From Parietaria judaica (lineage: Eukaryota; Streptophyta; Magnoliopsida; Rosales; Urticaceae), in contig OX940861.1 in assembly GCA_954871525.1 (NCBI GenBank), forward strand, positions 9,904,842 through 9,968,841: a stretch of DNA of 64,000 bases, written 5' to 3'. Below, piece by piece: positions 47,127 through 60,096 of this stretch (position 1 is its first letter; the number at the start of each line of letters is the position of its first letter). The translations under genes and the position numbers were made by a program. The notes below the pieces were generated by a model. It searched no databases. It saw only the letters and a program-made list of their open reading frames with translations, and had not been told where the DNA came from.

Positions 47127-47968
47127 TTTTACGGGTATTTTACGCAATTGATTTAATATTAATCAACAAAAGAAAAATTATTTAAATTAATTTTTCTTTT
47201 ATTAATTAATTAATTATAATCAATTTTATCCAAAATATTCACCGGAAGCCCATTTTCGAAAAATAAAGGGTCCAGATGATCCCAAAAATATTGAAACACC
47301 CAAAATCGATATAAAATTTGTAAAAAACGGCCTCGGGAAACACCCGGGGCCTCCGAGACAAGTCGGGAAACACCCGAGCAGGCCCACAGGCCCCAAGGGT
47401 CACCCGAGTGGGCCCCACAGCCCCTAAGGGGCACTATCGCGTGTCAGACGGCCCACCAGGTCCACCAAGGGTCAAGTTTGACCCCGCCACGTGTCAGCTC
47501 CTCATTGGGCGCGAGAAAACCCAGCAGCCAACCAGAGCGCGACACGCAGGCGCTAACATCAACCCTGATCCCCTCGCGCGTGGGCTTCGCCTCACCGCCA
47601 CTGTTCCCGCGCGTGAGGGCGCGTCCGACGTCGGAGTGAGACGCCGATTACGGCGTTGGATCGGCCACGTCCGGGGGACCCGAAAAAATATATAATATTA
47701 CCCCGGGGGATTCCCGGAGTAATATTTATTCACGTTTTAACCCCCGGACCCTCCTATAAATAGAAGCTCGGTTTTCACTTAACGGAAACTCGATTCTCAC
47801 CCCGAGAATAGCCCGAGGACCCGGATCTGTCCCCGTGACGCCGGTTGAGGGTCTGGTCCACCAGGGTTCACTGGAAAGTCGATACTGTGATCCCCCCTAC
47901 ACAGTGGACAGGAATCCGTTTTTGGTGTCCCGAACCTGTAATCCGGGCCAGGCCAAGTCATGGCCCTA
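47127..47968 (+). repeat. Left LTR of element D
   Basis: It aligns with 61777-63205 from ACGGGTATTTTACGC to CCAAGTC(A/C)TGGCCCTA. The expected initial TG reads TT here. Compared with the right LTR it lacks the 283-bp MITE and about 292 bp in the second half. Confidence 0.8.
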
Positions 47969-48076
47969 TTAGTGACAGGTAGTGGAGTTTACCACGGATT
48001 TCTCGATCCCGCCGACTCAGGCAACTCAAAAGACCGAGAAAGGCCCGGATATCGATCCCGCCAACTCAGGCAATAA

Positions 48077-48713
48077 AGACGCCTCGAAAGTAGTCCTCGG
48101 CTCAAAACCGAGCGCTTGGCGACGCGCAACTTGCCACAAGTCCGGGACTTATAGCGCTCTATACAGTGCGACCCGGCTCCAAGTACACTAAGACGCCTCG
48201 AAAGTAGTCCTCAGCTCAAAACCGAGCGCTTGACGACGCGCAACTTGCCATAAGTCCGGGACTTATAGCGCTCTATACAACGCGACCCGTCTCCAAGTAC
48301 ACAAAGACGCCTCGAAAGTAGTCCTCGGCTCAAAACCGAGTGCTTGACGACGCGCAACTTGCCATAAGTCCGGGACTTATAGCGCTTTATACAGCGCGAC
48401 CCGGCTCCAAGTACACTAAGACGCCTCGAAAGTAGTCCTCGGCTCAAAACCGATCGCTTGACGACACGCAACTTGCCATAAGTCCGGGACTTATAATGCT
48501 CTATACAGCGCGACCCGGCTCCAAGTACACTAAGACGCCTCGAAAGTAGTCCTCGGCTCAAAACCGAGCGCTTGACGACGCGCAACTTGCCATAAGTCCA
48601 GGACTTATAGCGCTCTATACAGCGCGACCCGGCTCCAAGTACACTAAGGCGCCTCGAAAGTAGTCCTCGGCCCAAAACCGAGCGCTTGACGACGCGCAAC
48701 ACGTGATAAGACC
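48077..48713. repeat. 114-bp tandem repeat, about 5.5 copies
   Basis: Units start AGACGCCTCGAAAGTAGTCC at 48077, 48191, 48305, 48419, 48533 and 48647 (the last with one change), so the period is exactly 114 each time. Copies differ at a few positions. Because 114 is a multiple of three, one minus-strand frame stays open through the array and shows a 38-residue repeat; it is not taken as a gene. Confidence 0.95.
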
Positions 48714-50727
48714 AGGGCACCGGCCAAAAGCTCGAAGCGTTCGATACATGGCCAGAGGACGAATCTTATCCCGAAGCAATCAAATAAGAGACGTGCAAAG
48801 AGCCAACATACAAGATGAAAGTAAAAGTTTGACATTCATAGGTCAATACTACGGTTACATCACAATTGGCTACTCCTAATGAACCACGACGACTCGCTAC
48901 AGCAGAACATGTCCGCCTATACAAGAGACGCACCTAAAGGCGCTACAAAACTCATGCGACATGCGGCAAGACTGGAAGCTACAAGCTCTATATACGGGAA
49001 AAATACACTACCCATTGTTTCAAAAAAAAAAAAAAAAAGACGGCGTGTCACAGCGAATGATCGCCATCATCATTAGTGGTCTCCTCGTCCACCTCTTCAT
49101 CACCAGCGGCTGCGTCCTCCGCCCCCGCATTGGCAGGGGCAAGGTGATCAAGATCGGGGACGTAATAATCAGCCTCAACGAAAGGAGAGGCCGGGGGAAC
49201 ATGACCCCCAACTCCGCCGGCCACACTGCCCACACTACGAGCCCCCGGAGGATGAACGCCCGCCGAGAACGATATCCCGTTCACCAGGAGGTTCATAATC
49301 AGCCCCGGAGGGGGAACAAGGGCAATAAAAGGCTCCAGGGAAGCCAAGACTTCTGGCGGAACCCGATGGTTTAGAAGAAATGAGGTGCAAAGGTGCATGT
49401 GCGGGTTCGCCCGGAGCATGTCCACCACGCCGTTCACAAAACCATCCCACCTTGCGGAATCAAGCTCGATGGCGTGCGCTCCTCGGAGATGCGCTATCTC
49501 CGCATCTCTCATCGCCAACGTCTCGTGGGCGGCCCCGAGCTGGGCGGAGTAGTGGGCGGCATCAGCCTGAGAACGAGAGGACTCTCTAGAGGCAGCCAAA
49601 TGCCCCTCATGAGCCTCCCGGAAGAATTGCCAAGCTACGGCACTGTCGGACTGCGGGAAGTCGACCCGGCGTCCGGCCTCCTGCACCCCGTCCCCGGTAT
49701 ACCCCATCCGACCCACGAGAACGGTCTCCCCATGCGACCCACCAGCGCGGCTGGACTCTCCGCGCGTCGAATAGCTGTACGGCGGCATCACCTGCAACAA
49801 AGGAGAAATCATAAGTATGCGCCCTCACGAAAGTAAAAAAGAAAAAGCCGACGAGACGATAAAGCGTACCGCCTGCGCGGCTCCGCCCATGGGAGCGTGG
49901 CCAGGGTACACTGGCTCGGGCGCCGGGGCCTGACTATATGACGTAGAGGGGTGATACTCCGTGAACGCCGGGCCAGCCATCGGAGGCTGGTCATACGCTG
50001 GATCGTACGCCCAAAAAGGCGCGCCATAACCAGGTGCCCCTCCAGACGAAGAGGGCATCCCAGATTGAGGGATGGGATCCGTCCTCCCATAGCCGGAGGT
50101 GGGCATATCAGAATATATCACATCTGAGGGAAAAGACGGAAGACCCCACGACCATCCGTCACTACGATCCATATCTGCAAAAGAAAAAACAACCATGTCA
50201 GAGGCGGAATATGATAAAGCAATCATTACCAGCAAAGAAGCCGAAAAAACTACGCATAACAATAGACCTCTCCTCAAGGCCCGACATTGAGTCAGCCACG
50301 GCCCGGGGAGACATTCACCCCGATCGAATCCAGGCTTCCCTCGTTAAAAAAGAAGAAAAACGTTCGGGAATTGCGGACCCCGTCAAGAAAAAACTGACGA
50401 AGCCCCGATCCTCGACGCCGGTGCTCATGTACAGCCGAGGGATCCCGAATCCTCGGGGAACAGATCCCAGATAGACGCTTGGGACCCAAACCCACCGACT
50501 ATGCCAGTCCGGATCTAGGTCCGGACCCAGGTCTCTGAGCCGAAAGCCCCAGACGGGTCGGGGAAAGACCCAATTGTTGACCCTTTGGTCATCCTGGGAA
50601 ACAATGATGGGCAGGAGTCTCCGGAGCTGAGTGGGAGTGACATCTCGGCCTCGCCCTTCACGCCACATCGAGAAAATCCCGGCAGCAAACCACCAAGCAT
50701 CCGGGCGGACCTGAAGCGGATGCAAGT

Positions 50728-51726
50728 TGATAAGTACCGAAAAGAGCTACAATTTATATAGTTTAATTGATAATAATTGTGAGATTATTAGAATAAAGCT
50801 ATGGTAATTATGCTAATTATGTCATGAAACATGCTTGAGATTAATCATTGTGATTTTACCTAATTGTTTGGATTTAACTTGTTTTTATTTGAATTGATTT
50901 TATTGTGATACTTCTCAGGAAATAAATAAATAGATCAAGGACTTTGAAGCAATTAAAAAAAAGAAAAAGCTAAGGACCAATAGAGCAAATATGATGAAAG
51001 AGAGGTTACAAGGAAGCTGCGTTGAGTGCGTTCAATCTTTTTTCAACAAAGGTTGACTAATCAAATCACCTCCACAAAAGGTGGAACTACTAGGTCATCA
51101 TGATGTGTATAAATATGTGGCATTCGACGAAAACAGCAATTCGGCAGAGAGCAGAGAGAAAAGAGTTTTAGGGTTAAGTTCTAATTTTCTTCATCTAGCT
51201 TGGAGTTATCATGTCAAGCTCCGGCTAAAACTCGCGGGTTAGCTACGGATGAATTTTATTGTTTAGTTTTTCTGTACCAAGTTTCAATGCAATTTTTATT
51301 CTTGATTCAAGTATTGATATGTTCAAGTCGTTTAAGAGTTTATTAAATTATGCGTTTCTATTATACATATAATTCTAGTCATGCTCTTATTATGTGGATT
51401 TTATTATGCATGAATTTTATAGATTTCTTCAAACCTTTTTCATATCAAGACATTATTTTAGGTGAAAATTTAGGTATTGAAATTGGTATCGCATTAACGA
51501 CACAATAAAAGGATTCCCGAAGCTAACCGTTTTCTCATATATTCTCATCGTTGAATTTAAATATTTTTCTTCTCTTTAAAAATCAATTGTTTTTATTCTT
51601 CTCGTTTCTTTTAACGTTTGTTCTTGGTGAAAGTTTCTCTTAATTTTTGCTTCCTCGTGTATACGACTCCGCTTTCCTTGTGCTACACAACGACCGCTTA
51701 GCGAGAGCACTTTTTGAGCGTGATCA
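50728..51726 (+). repeat. 5' LTR of Gypsy element E
   Basis: It carries a TATA box (TATAAATA, 51108-51115), and transcription would start a little downstream. It differs from the 3' LTR at about positions 50967, 51040, 51222 and 51660. Confidence 0.97.
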
Positions 51727-51731
51727 AATTT

Positions 51732-51749
51732 TGGCGCCGTTGCCGGGGA
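51732..51749 (+). other. Primer-binding site of Gypsy element E
   Basis: TGGCGCCGTTGCCGGGGA lies five bases after the LTR. It is a very common plant Gypsy primer-binding site, complementary to a tRNA 3' end reading CGGCAACGGCGCCA; the tRNA was not identified here. Confidence 0.9.
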
Positions 51750-52500
51750 AGCGCTTCGAGAGAATTGTTTACAAGTGCAAATGTTCAAAGGTAAGTAGTT
51801 ACGTTTTACTTTTATTTTTATTTCCTTAAGTTTTTTTTTTATTATTTTCGTTTTTTTTGTTTTATCATAACAAAATAAAAAAAATAAAAAAATATTTCTT
51901 CTTATTTTCGTTTTATTTTGAAAAAAAAAATTAAATTAAAAAATTAAAAAAAAAAATAAAATACTTGTTAATCAATCTCTCTCCAAAATCCATAAAAAAT
52001 ATAAACAAAAAAAAAATCTTTTTCTTATTTTCGCTTTTATTTTCATAAAAATTTCAAAAAAAAAAATATTTATTTTGCTAATTAGTTTTGATCTTTTGAT
52101 AAAAAAAAAAAGAGAATCCAAAAAAAAGTATTTTCCTTTCATTAGCTTTCTTATATAATATGTGCATCCTTTTAGGTTAAAAAATCAAAAAAAAAATCAT
52201 ATCATAAAATTCCAATAAAATACACAAAAAGGTTACTTGTGTCGTGTGGCGGTATTTATCAAGGCTTTATTCTGCCTAAGAAAGATTGGTTGGTAAATAA
52301 GGTGTGCTTTGCAATCTCCTCCAAACTGACCTGGGAACCTCGGGGAGTTCTGTCTAGAACAGTTTGGGCCTAAAGTGAGATCATAGTATCCTTTCCAGTC
52401 GATCTGGGAATAATCTTGGTACTATTTCCACATAACATATTTATCCAAAAAAAAAAACAAACAAACAAACAAAAAAGATATAAAAAATCCCGGTTAGTTA

Positions 52501-54280
52501 ATGACCCCATTCCGAGACGAATTAGGTCGTTTTGCCCGAAAGCCTACTCCTTACCCATCAACCTCTCCATCTTCGTCTTCTACTTCCGTTGTCTCGATTC
52601 CAAACGACTTCTTCCATCCAATGGCATTAGAAGAGCATCACATGAAGACTCTGAATGACTACTTGCATCCAGCACGAGCTGCAGTCCCTTCTTGCATCAT
52701 TTTCAATCCTAACGCACCAAATCACGAATTCAAGCCCGGCATGATTCAACTTTTGCCAACCTTTCACGAGCTAGAAAACGAAAATCCATATGTGCATATT
52801 AGAGAATTCGAGGAGGCAGTTGCCACATTTTATAGCCGTGCTGATATCGCAAGCGTCATGAGGTTGAAGTTCTTTCCATTTTCCCTCAAGGATAAAGCGA
52901 AAAGCTGGTTATACTCTCTTAGACCTAGGTCTATTGGAACATGGGAAGAAATGACTACGTTGTTTTTCAACAAGTTTTTTCCCAAACCATAAGACTAATG
53001 GTCTGAAACGACAGATCTCAATGTTTAACCAGAAAGCCGGTGAATCACTTCGCCAGGCTTGGGATAGATATAAAGATTTGTTGAACCTGTGTCCACACCA
53101 TGGGTTTGAGAGTTGGCGCCTTGTGAGTTATTTCTATGATGGTCTTACTGGTGACGAACGCAAGTCAATTCAGTCGATGTGCAATGGGCAATTCATGAAC
53201 AAAGACCCGGATGAAGCCATCGAGTATCTGAATGAGCTCGCCGAAATGACAGACCATTGGACTGAGCCGAGTGCCACAGAGAGCACGAGTAGGTCACGAC
53301 CAGTCGGTGTCTACCAATTGAAGGAAGAGGACAGCCTCAAAGCCCAAGTCGAGAATTTGACTAAGCAACTAGAGGCCCTCAAGTCCCAAAATAGTAGAGC
53401 CACACAATCGGTCGCACATGTCGAAAACCAATACGCCTGCTTTGTGTGTGGAGGAGTGGATCATCAGCCCCAAGATTGTGCATCGTATGCTGAAATGCGA
53501 GGGTTATATGAGGAACAATGTAATGCCCTCGGGAATTACAACAAACCTTATTCACCCTACTCTGAGACGTACAATCCTGGTTGGAGGAACCACCCAAACT
53601 TTAGCTGGAAGAGCAATAACAACACACAGCCGTCTGGAAATCAATGGAAAGCAAGTCAAGAACAATCTGCACCAAGAGTCTTTTCAGCGCCTCAACACAT
53701 GCACGCATCCAGAATGCCTATCGAAGACACCCTGCATAGGTTCATAGAGATTCAAGAGAAAACGAACCAGAAGTTTGAAGCAATGATTACACAATTGGCT
53801 GAGGAGAATAAAGGGATCAAATCTCAAATCACAAATCTGACGAACTCCTTGGTTGTTTCAGAGCGAGGCAAGTTTCCTGCCCAACCTCAATCGAACACCA
53901 AAAGCATTCATGCAGCTGAAAGCTCAAATCCTCAACTCAAGGAGGTAAGTGCTATCACTACTCGAACTGGTGTTGTAGTTGAACCTCAACCATCAAAAAC
54001 CACCACTTCCAGTAAGATAGCTGCTCCAGAGAATGAACCCGCAGCTATTCCTGTGCGAGCTCCATTTCCTCAGGCCTTTAAGTCTACTGGAAAAGCACTA
54101 GAGCATCAAGCCGAGATCCTAGAACACTTGCAACAGGTGAAGATCAATCTTCCCTTGTTGGATGTGATCAAACAAGTACCGGCCTACGCCAAAGTACTGA
54201 AGGATCTATGCACGATAAAGCGGCGTAATCATGTCAAGAAGACTGCGTTTCTGTCAGAGCAAGTTAGCGCAGTAATTTGA
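52501..54280 (+). pseudogene. Gypsy element E gag, frameshifted
   Basis: The reading frame from the ATG at 52501 encodes the gag opening (MTPFRDELGRFARKP) and the capsid region (NHEFKPGMIQLLPTFHELEN, YVHIREFEEAV, LKDKAKSWLYSL). A single extra base near 52986 creates a stop; the other frame then continues with MFNQKAGESLRQAWDRYKDL and SYFYDGLTGDERK. A CCHC zinc knuckle (CFVCGGVDHQPQDC) lies at about 53439-53480. The frame ends at 54278-54280 and a second shift leads into protease. About 1.2 kb of AT-rich leader separates the primer-binding site from the ATG. Confidence 0.9.
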
Positions 54281-54289
54281 GCAAAGAAC

Positions 54290-57200
54290 ACCTCCAAAGT
54301 ACAAAGACCCCGGTTGTCCCACAATTTCGTGCTATATCGGGACTCAACGTTTCGGTCAAGCACTTTTGGACCTTGGCGCAAGTGTAAATCTCATGCCATA
54401 TTCTATATACTTGCGTCTAGGACTTGGCGACATGAAACCGACTGCAGTTGTGTTGCAATTGGCCGACAGACCTGGAAACCTCGAGGTATGGTGGAAGATA
54501 TATTGGTGCAAATCGAGAAATTCTACTACCCTGTGGACTTTCTTATCTTAGATACTCATTCTGTTGTTGACACCGAGTCTAAAATTCCCATTATCTTAGG
54601 AAGACCTTTCCTTGCAACAGCAAATGCTTTGATTAACTGTCGGAACGGTCTCATGAGGCTTTCTTTCGGGAACATGACTATGGAAGTCAACATTTTCAAC
54701 CTCTCTAGGCAGCCACACGATGATGATGAGTGTGCTCATACCTACATGATAGACACACTCGTCGAAGAAACCAACCTCCTCCATGATTCTAAGTATTCTG
54801 TTCTCGATGAGACGTCTAAAGATTCTGCCATTTTAGCAGACTCTGAAGAATTAGAAACTACGTTCTGGCATGAACATTTCGAAGAACTTCCACATGACCG
54901 ACAAAAGCCAAAGTCATCAGTTGAGGAGACCCCAAAAGTTGAGCTTGCCCAACTTCCCGAGGGCCTCAAGCATGCATTTCTAGGAGTTGACGGTACTTTT
55001 CCTGTTATCATATCATCCAAACTCGACGTTTCACAAGAGCAACGTCTGATAAACATGCTTCGTGAACATAAACGTGCGTTGGGTTGGACGATTGCTGACA
55101 TTAAAGGTATAAGTCCTCTAATTTGCTCTCATCACATTCATCTCGAAGAAGGGGTTGTTCCAAAACGAGACCCACAACGTAGACTGAATCCAACAATGAA
55201 GGAAGTCGTTAAGAAAGAAGTCCTCAAATTGTTGGACGCTGGTATCATATACCCAGTCTCAGATAGCAAATGGGTCAGCCCGACACAAGTGGTCCCAAAG
55301 AAATCTGGAGTCACCGTTGTTGAGAATGAAAAAGGGGTTCTTGTCCCTACAAAGGTCGTGACGGGTTGGCGTATGTGCCTTGACTATCGAAAGCTTAATA
55401 CTGCCACCCGTAAGGACCACTTCCCGCTTCCATTCATCGACCAAATTCTTGAGCGAGTCGCTGGTCATCCTTTTTATTGCTTTCTCGATGGCTATTCAGG
55501 GTACTATCAGATAGAGATTGCTTTAGAAGATCAGGATAAGACCTCATTCACATGTCCTTTTGGCACGTACGCTTTCCGCCGAATGCCTTTTGGACTGTGC
55601 AATGCTCCAGCAACATTCCAGAGGTGCATGATGAGTATGTTCAGCTACATGGTTGACAAATGTATGGAAGTATATATGGATGACTTGACTGTGTTTGGAG
55701 ATTCTTTCGACTCTTGTTTATCGAATCTTCAAGCTGTTCTTGAAAGGTGCATTGAGAAAGGTCTTGTGCTTAATTGGGAGAAATGTCATTTTCTGGTCTC
55801 ATCCGGCATTGTACTAGGGCACATAGTCTCTGAAAAAGGAATCGAGGTTGACCACTCGAAGATCGACCTCATATCCAAGTTGCCTACCCCAAAGAGTGTA
55901 AAAGACATTCGATCTTTCTTGGGACATGCCGGATTCTATAGGAGGTTCATACAGAATTTCTCTTCTATCTCGAGACCATTAAACAACCTCTTGGAAAAAG
56001 ATGCGACATTCGAATGGACAATAGAATGTGAAAAAGCATTTCGAACGCTCATAGAAAAATTGACATCAGCCCCTATCATACAGTCACCAGATTGGAGCCT
56101 ACCATTTGAGATTATGTGTGATGCTAGTAACTTTGCGGTGGGGGCCGTCTTGGGTCAACGAAGGGAAGGAAAACCCTTTGTAGTGTACTACGCAAGCAGA
56201 ACTCTTGACAGCGCTCAAATGAACTATTCTACTACTGAAAAAGAGTTGCTTGCTGTAGTTTTCGCACTAGACAAATTTTGCGCGTATTTGATTGGTTCAC
56301 CTATCACGATCTTCACAGACCATGCCGCTCTTAAGTATCTTTTCTCTAAAAAGGATGCTAAGGCGCGCCTCATTAGGTGGATCCTTCTATTGCAGGAGTT
56401 TGACTTGACCATCAAAGACAAGAAAGGAGTCGAGAATGTTGTTGCTGACCATTTATCTCGACTCGAATTCACTGATTCATCTGATGACCCAAAAATTCAA
56501 GAAAACTTTCCGGATGAAAACCTTTTCGTTGTCACTACAATACCTTGGTATGCCCACATAGTTAACTATCTAGTGACTCACAACCTTCCGTCTGAATGGA
56601 ATGCGCAAGACAAACGCAAATTTTTGATCGAGGTGAAAAATTTCTATTGGGATGACCCGTACCTTTACAAGTATTGCCCCGATCAAATCATGAGACGATG
56701 CATTCCAGAGGACGAAGTGATGAGTGTCCTGAACTTTTGCCACAATGAAGCTTGCGGTGGTCATTTTTCGATGAAGAAGACAGCCGCAAAAGTCTTACAG
56801 TGTGGTCTTTATTGGCCCACTTTGTTCAAAGACACCGACCACTATTGTCGTTCTTGCGAAAGATGTCAGAAGTTAGGAGCTCTTTCTCGCCGCCACATGA
56901 TGCCGTTGAACCCAATTCTTGTCATCGAAGTATTTGATTGTTGGGGGATTGACTTCATGGGGCCGTTTCCACCTTCTTCGGGCTATCATTACATCTTGCT
57001 TGCTGTGGATTATGTCTCCAAGTGGGTAGAAGCTGCACCGTGCCGTTCTAATGATAATACTACCGTGATAAAGTTTTTAAAAGAAAATGTGTTATCTAGG
57101 TTCGGCACCCCCCGTGCAATCATTAGTGATAAAGGCACCCATTTCTGCAACCGGTCTTTCAAGTCACTTATGCAAAAGTACGGTGTGATTCACAAGGTGT

Positions 57201-57838
57201 CAACTTCCTACCATCCCCAGACAAATGGACAAGCTGAATTAGCGAATAGGGAGATTAAACAGATTTTGGAAAAGACGATTAATCCAGACCGCAAAGATTG
57301 GTCGCTTCGCCTGACTGACGCTCTTTGGGCCTACCGTACTGCATACAAATCTCCGCTTGGAATGTCGCCCTATCGACTTGTTTATGGAAAAGCATGTCAC
57401 TTGCCTGTCGAACTTGAGCATAAAGCCTTTTGGGCTACCAAAGCCCTTAACTTTGACATTTCGGCAGCAGGGGTAAACATGAAGCTTCAATTGTCGGAGC
57501 TTGAAGAATTACGAAATGACGCATACGACAGATCCAAAACCTACAAAGCTAAGATGAAAGCGGCTCACGACAAGCAGATATTGAGAAAGAATTTCGAGCC
57601 AAATACACGAGTTCATCTTTATGACTCTCGTCTACATCTTCACCCCGGAAAATTGAGATCTAGATGGACCAGCCCTTATCTGGTGCAGAGAGTTTTTCCA
57701 AACGGTGCCGTCGAAATCAAAGATCCGTCAGATGGGAGAGTTTTCAAAGTCAATGGTCAACGCTTGAAGAACTACATTGAGCGACTACCTGAGCCCGAAG
57801 AGATCACTCTCGTCGCTCCTGTGTACTCAATTGAATGA
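54290..57838 (+). pseudogene. Gypsy element E pol: protease, RT, RNase H, integrase
   Basis: Protease with the active-site motif DLGAS is at about 54370-54384, in a frame that shifts near 54470. From there the frame is open to the stop at 57836-57838. Reverse transcriptase motifs are [21 protein letters not shown] residues at about 55485 and catalytic YMDD at 55675-55686. RNase H shows [14 protein letters not shown] and FTDHAALKY. Integrase has the zinc finger ending CRSCERC, and the catalytic triad D (56951), D (57128) and E (57236) in [16 protein letters not shown] and GQAELANRE. No chromodomain follows; it ends APVYSIE. Apart from the protease region the polyprotein is intact, which fits a recent origin. 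Confidence 0.93.
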
Positions 57839-59081
57839 TCGGTCATCATCGTATCCTTTTGTATATTTTTAGGTTTATTTTTGCATTTTTATTATTATTA
57901 TTTTCTCTTTTTCTTTGTCTTTTTCTCGATTCTGCAGGTCTACACGAGTATCTTCCTACATGTGGTTGATCGACACCCAGGTGTTTTCTTGTCCTTATCT
58001 TATTTATATACTTTTAGACATTGAGGACAATGTATAATCTTAGTTGGGGGTGGTAAGCATATTCATGTCTTGTTTAGTTTTTAGCTTCGTGCGTAGTTAG
58101 TCTTTGTCTAAGAATTTTTTTTTGCAATTTGACTTGAAGAAAATGAAATCACATTGTTTATTTTGCATCAAATCTTTTCACTTTCGCTACGAAGAAACAC
58201 TTTCAGAGTTTAAAACTTGAGCACGCACTAAACCTTGTGGAAAGATGGCTGTTAATACATTTTGGCTGATTGAAACTCCTAAGTTTAGGCACACCTTTAC
58301 TGAGTGATACATTCGTGAGTTTGAGAAAACAAGTTTTGAACTTCCATTGATCTTTAGAATTGGTATAAGTCATTACTCGGAACATCATGGTTTGTGGTTT
58401 GTTGGACATATGCTGGAGGGATGATTTTTAGTCAACAAATGAAGTCACTGATTATATAGCCTCTATTATCATCTTTGTAAAAGTCATGCACAGTCAAAAA
58501 AAAAAAAAAAAAAAAAAGAGATAACCAATGAAAAATCTCTATATAAAAAAAAAAAATTCTATCTGAAAAAAAAAAAAAAAGTGCAAACACATGACCTCTT
58601 TGTTTGAAAGGCTCTCATTTGTAACAGTGATTAATGCGTTGGATAGTTTGAAATCCCGAAAGTTGGTTTGTGGTTAGAATGGTTGGATGTTTCGAGTGAG
58701 TTGATTAACCTATCTTTTTATCAATGATTGTTTAATTGCTTGTCCTAAATATTTATCTTCACCTTTGAGCGAAATTGATCCATATATCCGACTCTATGAG
58801 TGAAATCCCTAAACACCCCAAAATATACATTGAAAACCCGTGAGGATATGGAGTCGAGGCTTATACTTAGTGTGTTTCTTGAAGCCGAATGTGTTATGGT
58901 TTGTGGTACGAAGGAATTGGTTTAGAGCACACACACACAAAACTTTGAACTTGTGATTGACATAGCTTTGGTGAAATTTTTCGATGCTTACTAACCTTTT
59001 TGATTCAAATATTCGGGTGACTTTGTAATTGATTTCTAGGACAAAACTATTTTTCGCTTGAATTGCTAGAGACTAGCAATA
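57839..59081 (+). other. Non-coding 3' region of Gypsy element E
   Basis: No env-like frame is seen. The region has homopurine A-runs at about 58496-58578. A second polypurine-like string, TTAGTTGGGGGTGG, lies at 58040-58053 after a conserved-looking GACATTGAGGACAATG, 1 kb before the true tract. Confidence 0.6.
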
Positions 59082-59097
59082 AGCTAGTTGGGGGTTG
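59082..59097 (+). other. Polypurine tract of Gypsy element E
   Basis: AGCTAGTTGGGGGTTG directly precedes the TGATAAG start of the 3' LTR. Confidence 0.85.
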
Positions 59098-60096
59098 TGA
59101 TAAGTACCGAAAAGAGCTACAATTTATATAGTTTAATTGATAATAATTGTGAGATTATTAGAATAAAGCTATGGTAATTATGCTAATTATGTCATGAAAC
59201 ATGCTTGAGATTAATCATTGTGATTTTACCTAATTGTTTGGATTTAACTTGTTTTTATTTGAATTGATTTTATTGTGATACTTCTCAGGAAATAAATAAA
59301 TAGATCAAGGACTTTGAAGCAATTAACAAAAAGAAAAAGCTAAGGACCAATAGAGCAAATATGATGAAAGAGAGGTTACAAGGAAGCTGCGTTGAGTGCG
59401 TTCAATCTTTTGTCAACAAAGGTTGACTAATCAAATCACCTCCACAAAAGGTGGAACTACTAGGTCATCATGATGTGTATAAATATGTGGCATTCGACGA
59501 AAACAGCAATTCGGCAGAGAGCAGAGAGAAAAGAGTTTTAGGGTTAAGTTCTAATTTTCTTCATCTAGCTTGGAGTTATCATGTCAAGCTCCAGCTAAAA
59601 CTCGCGGGTTAGCTACGGATGAATTTTATTGTTTAGTTTTTCTGTACCAAGTTTCAATGCAATTTTTATTCTTGATTCAAGTATTGATATGTTCAAGTCG
59701 TTTAAGAGTTTATTAAATTATGCGTTTCTATTATACATATAATTCTAGTCATGCTCTTATTATGTGGATTTTATTATGCATGAATTTTATAGATTTCTTC
59801 AAACCTTTTTCATATCAAGACATTATTTTAGGTGAAAATTTAGGTATTGAAATTGGTATCGCATTAACGACACAATAAAAGGATTCCCGAAGCTAACCGT
59901 TTTCTCATATATTCTCATCGTTGAATTTAAATATTTTTCTTCTCTTTAAAAATCAATTGTTTTTATTCTTCTCGTTTCTTTTAACGTTTGTTCTTGGTGA
60001 AAGTTTCTCTTAATTTTTGCTTCCTCGTGGATACGACTCCGCTTTCCTTGTGCTACACAACGACCGCTTAGCGAGAGCACTTTTTGAGCGTGATCA
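59098..60096 (+). repeat. 3' LTR of Gypsy element E
   Basis: 999 bp, the same length as the 5' LTR, with its TATA box at 59478-59485. Open frames inside it are LTR shadows. Confidence 0.97.

Larger units (their letters stand above)
50728..60096 (+). mobile_element. Gypsy element E, 9.37 kb, complete with young LTRs
   Basis: A perfect 5-bp target duplication, CAAGT, lies at 50723-50727 and 60097-60101. The LTRs are 999 bp each (50728-51726 and 59098-60096), start TGATAAGTACC and end TGATCA. My base-by-base comparison found four differences. The primer-binding site, gag, protease, reverse transcriptase, RNase H, integrase and polypurine tract appear in Ty3/gypsy order. A DLGAS protease motif and the lack of a chromodomain place it among non-chromovirus (Athila/Tat-type) elements; the exact lineage is not settled. 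Three frameshifts make this copy defective. Confidence 0.97.

Noticed and set aside
48211..48720. Minus-strand ORF of 169 codons with a 38-residue repeat
   Set aside because: It is produced by the 114-bp tandem array, whose period is a multiple of three. It has no start context, domain or intron structure of its own.
49380..50474. Plus-strand ORFs of 69-147 codons
   Set aside because: They are antisense to the exons of the element D gene, which has splice signals and a recognisable core on the minus strand.
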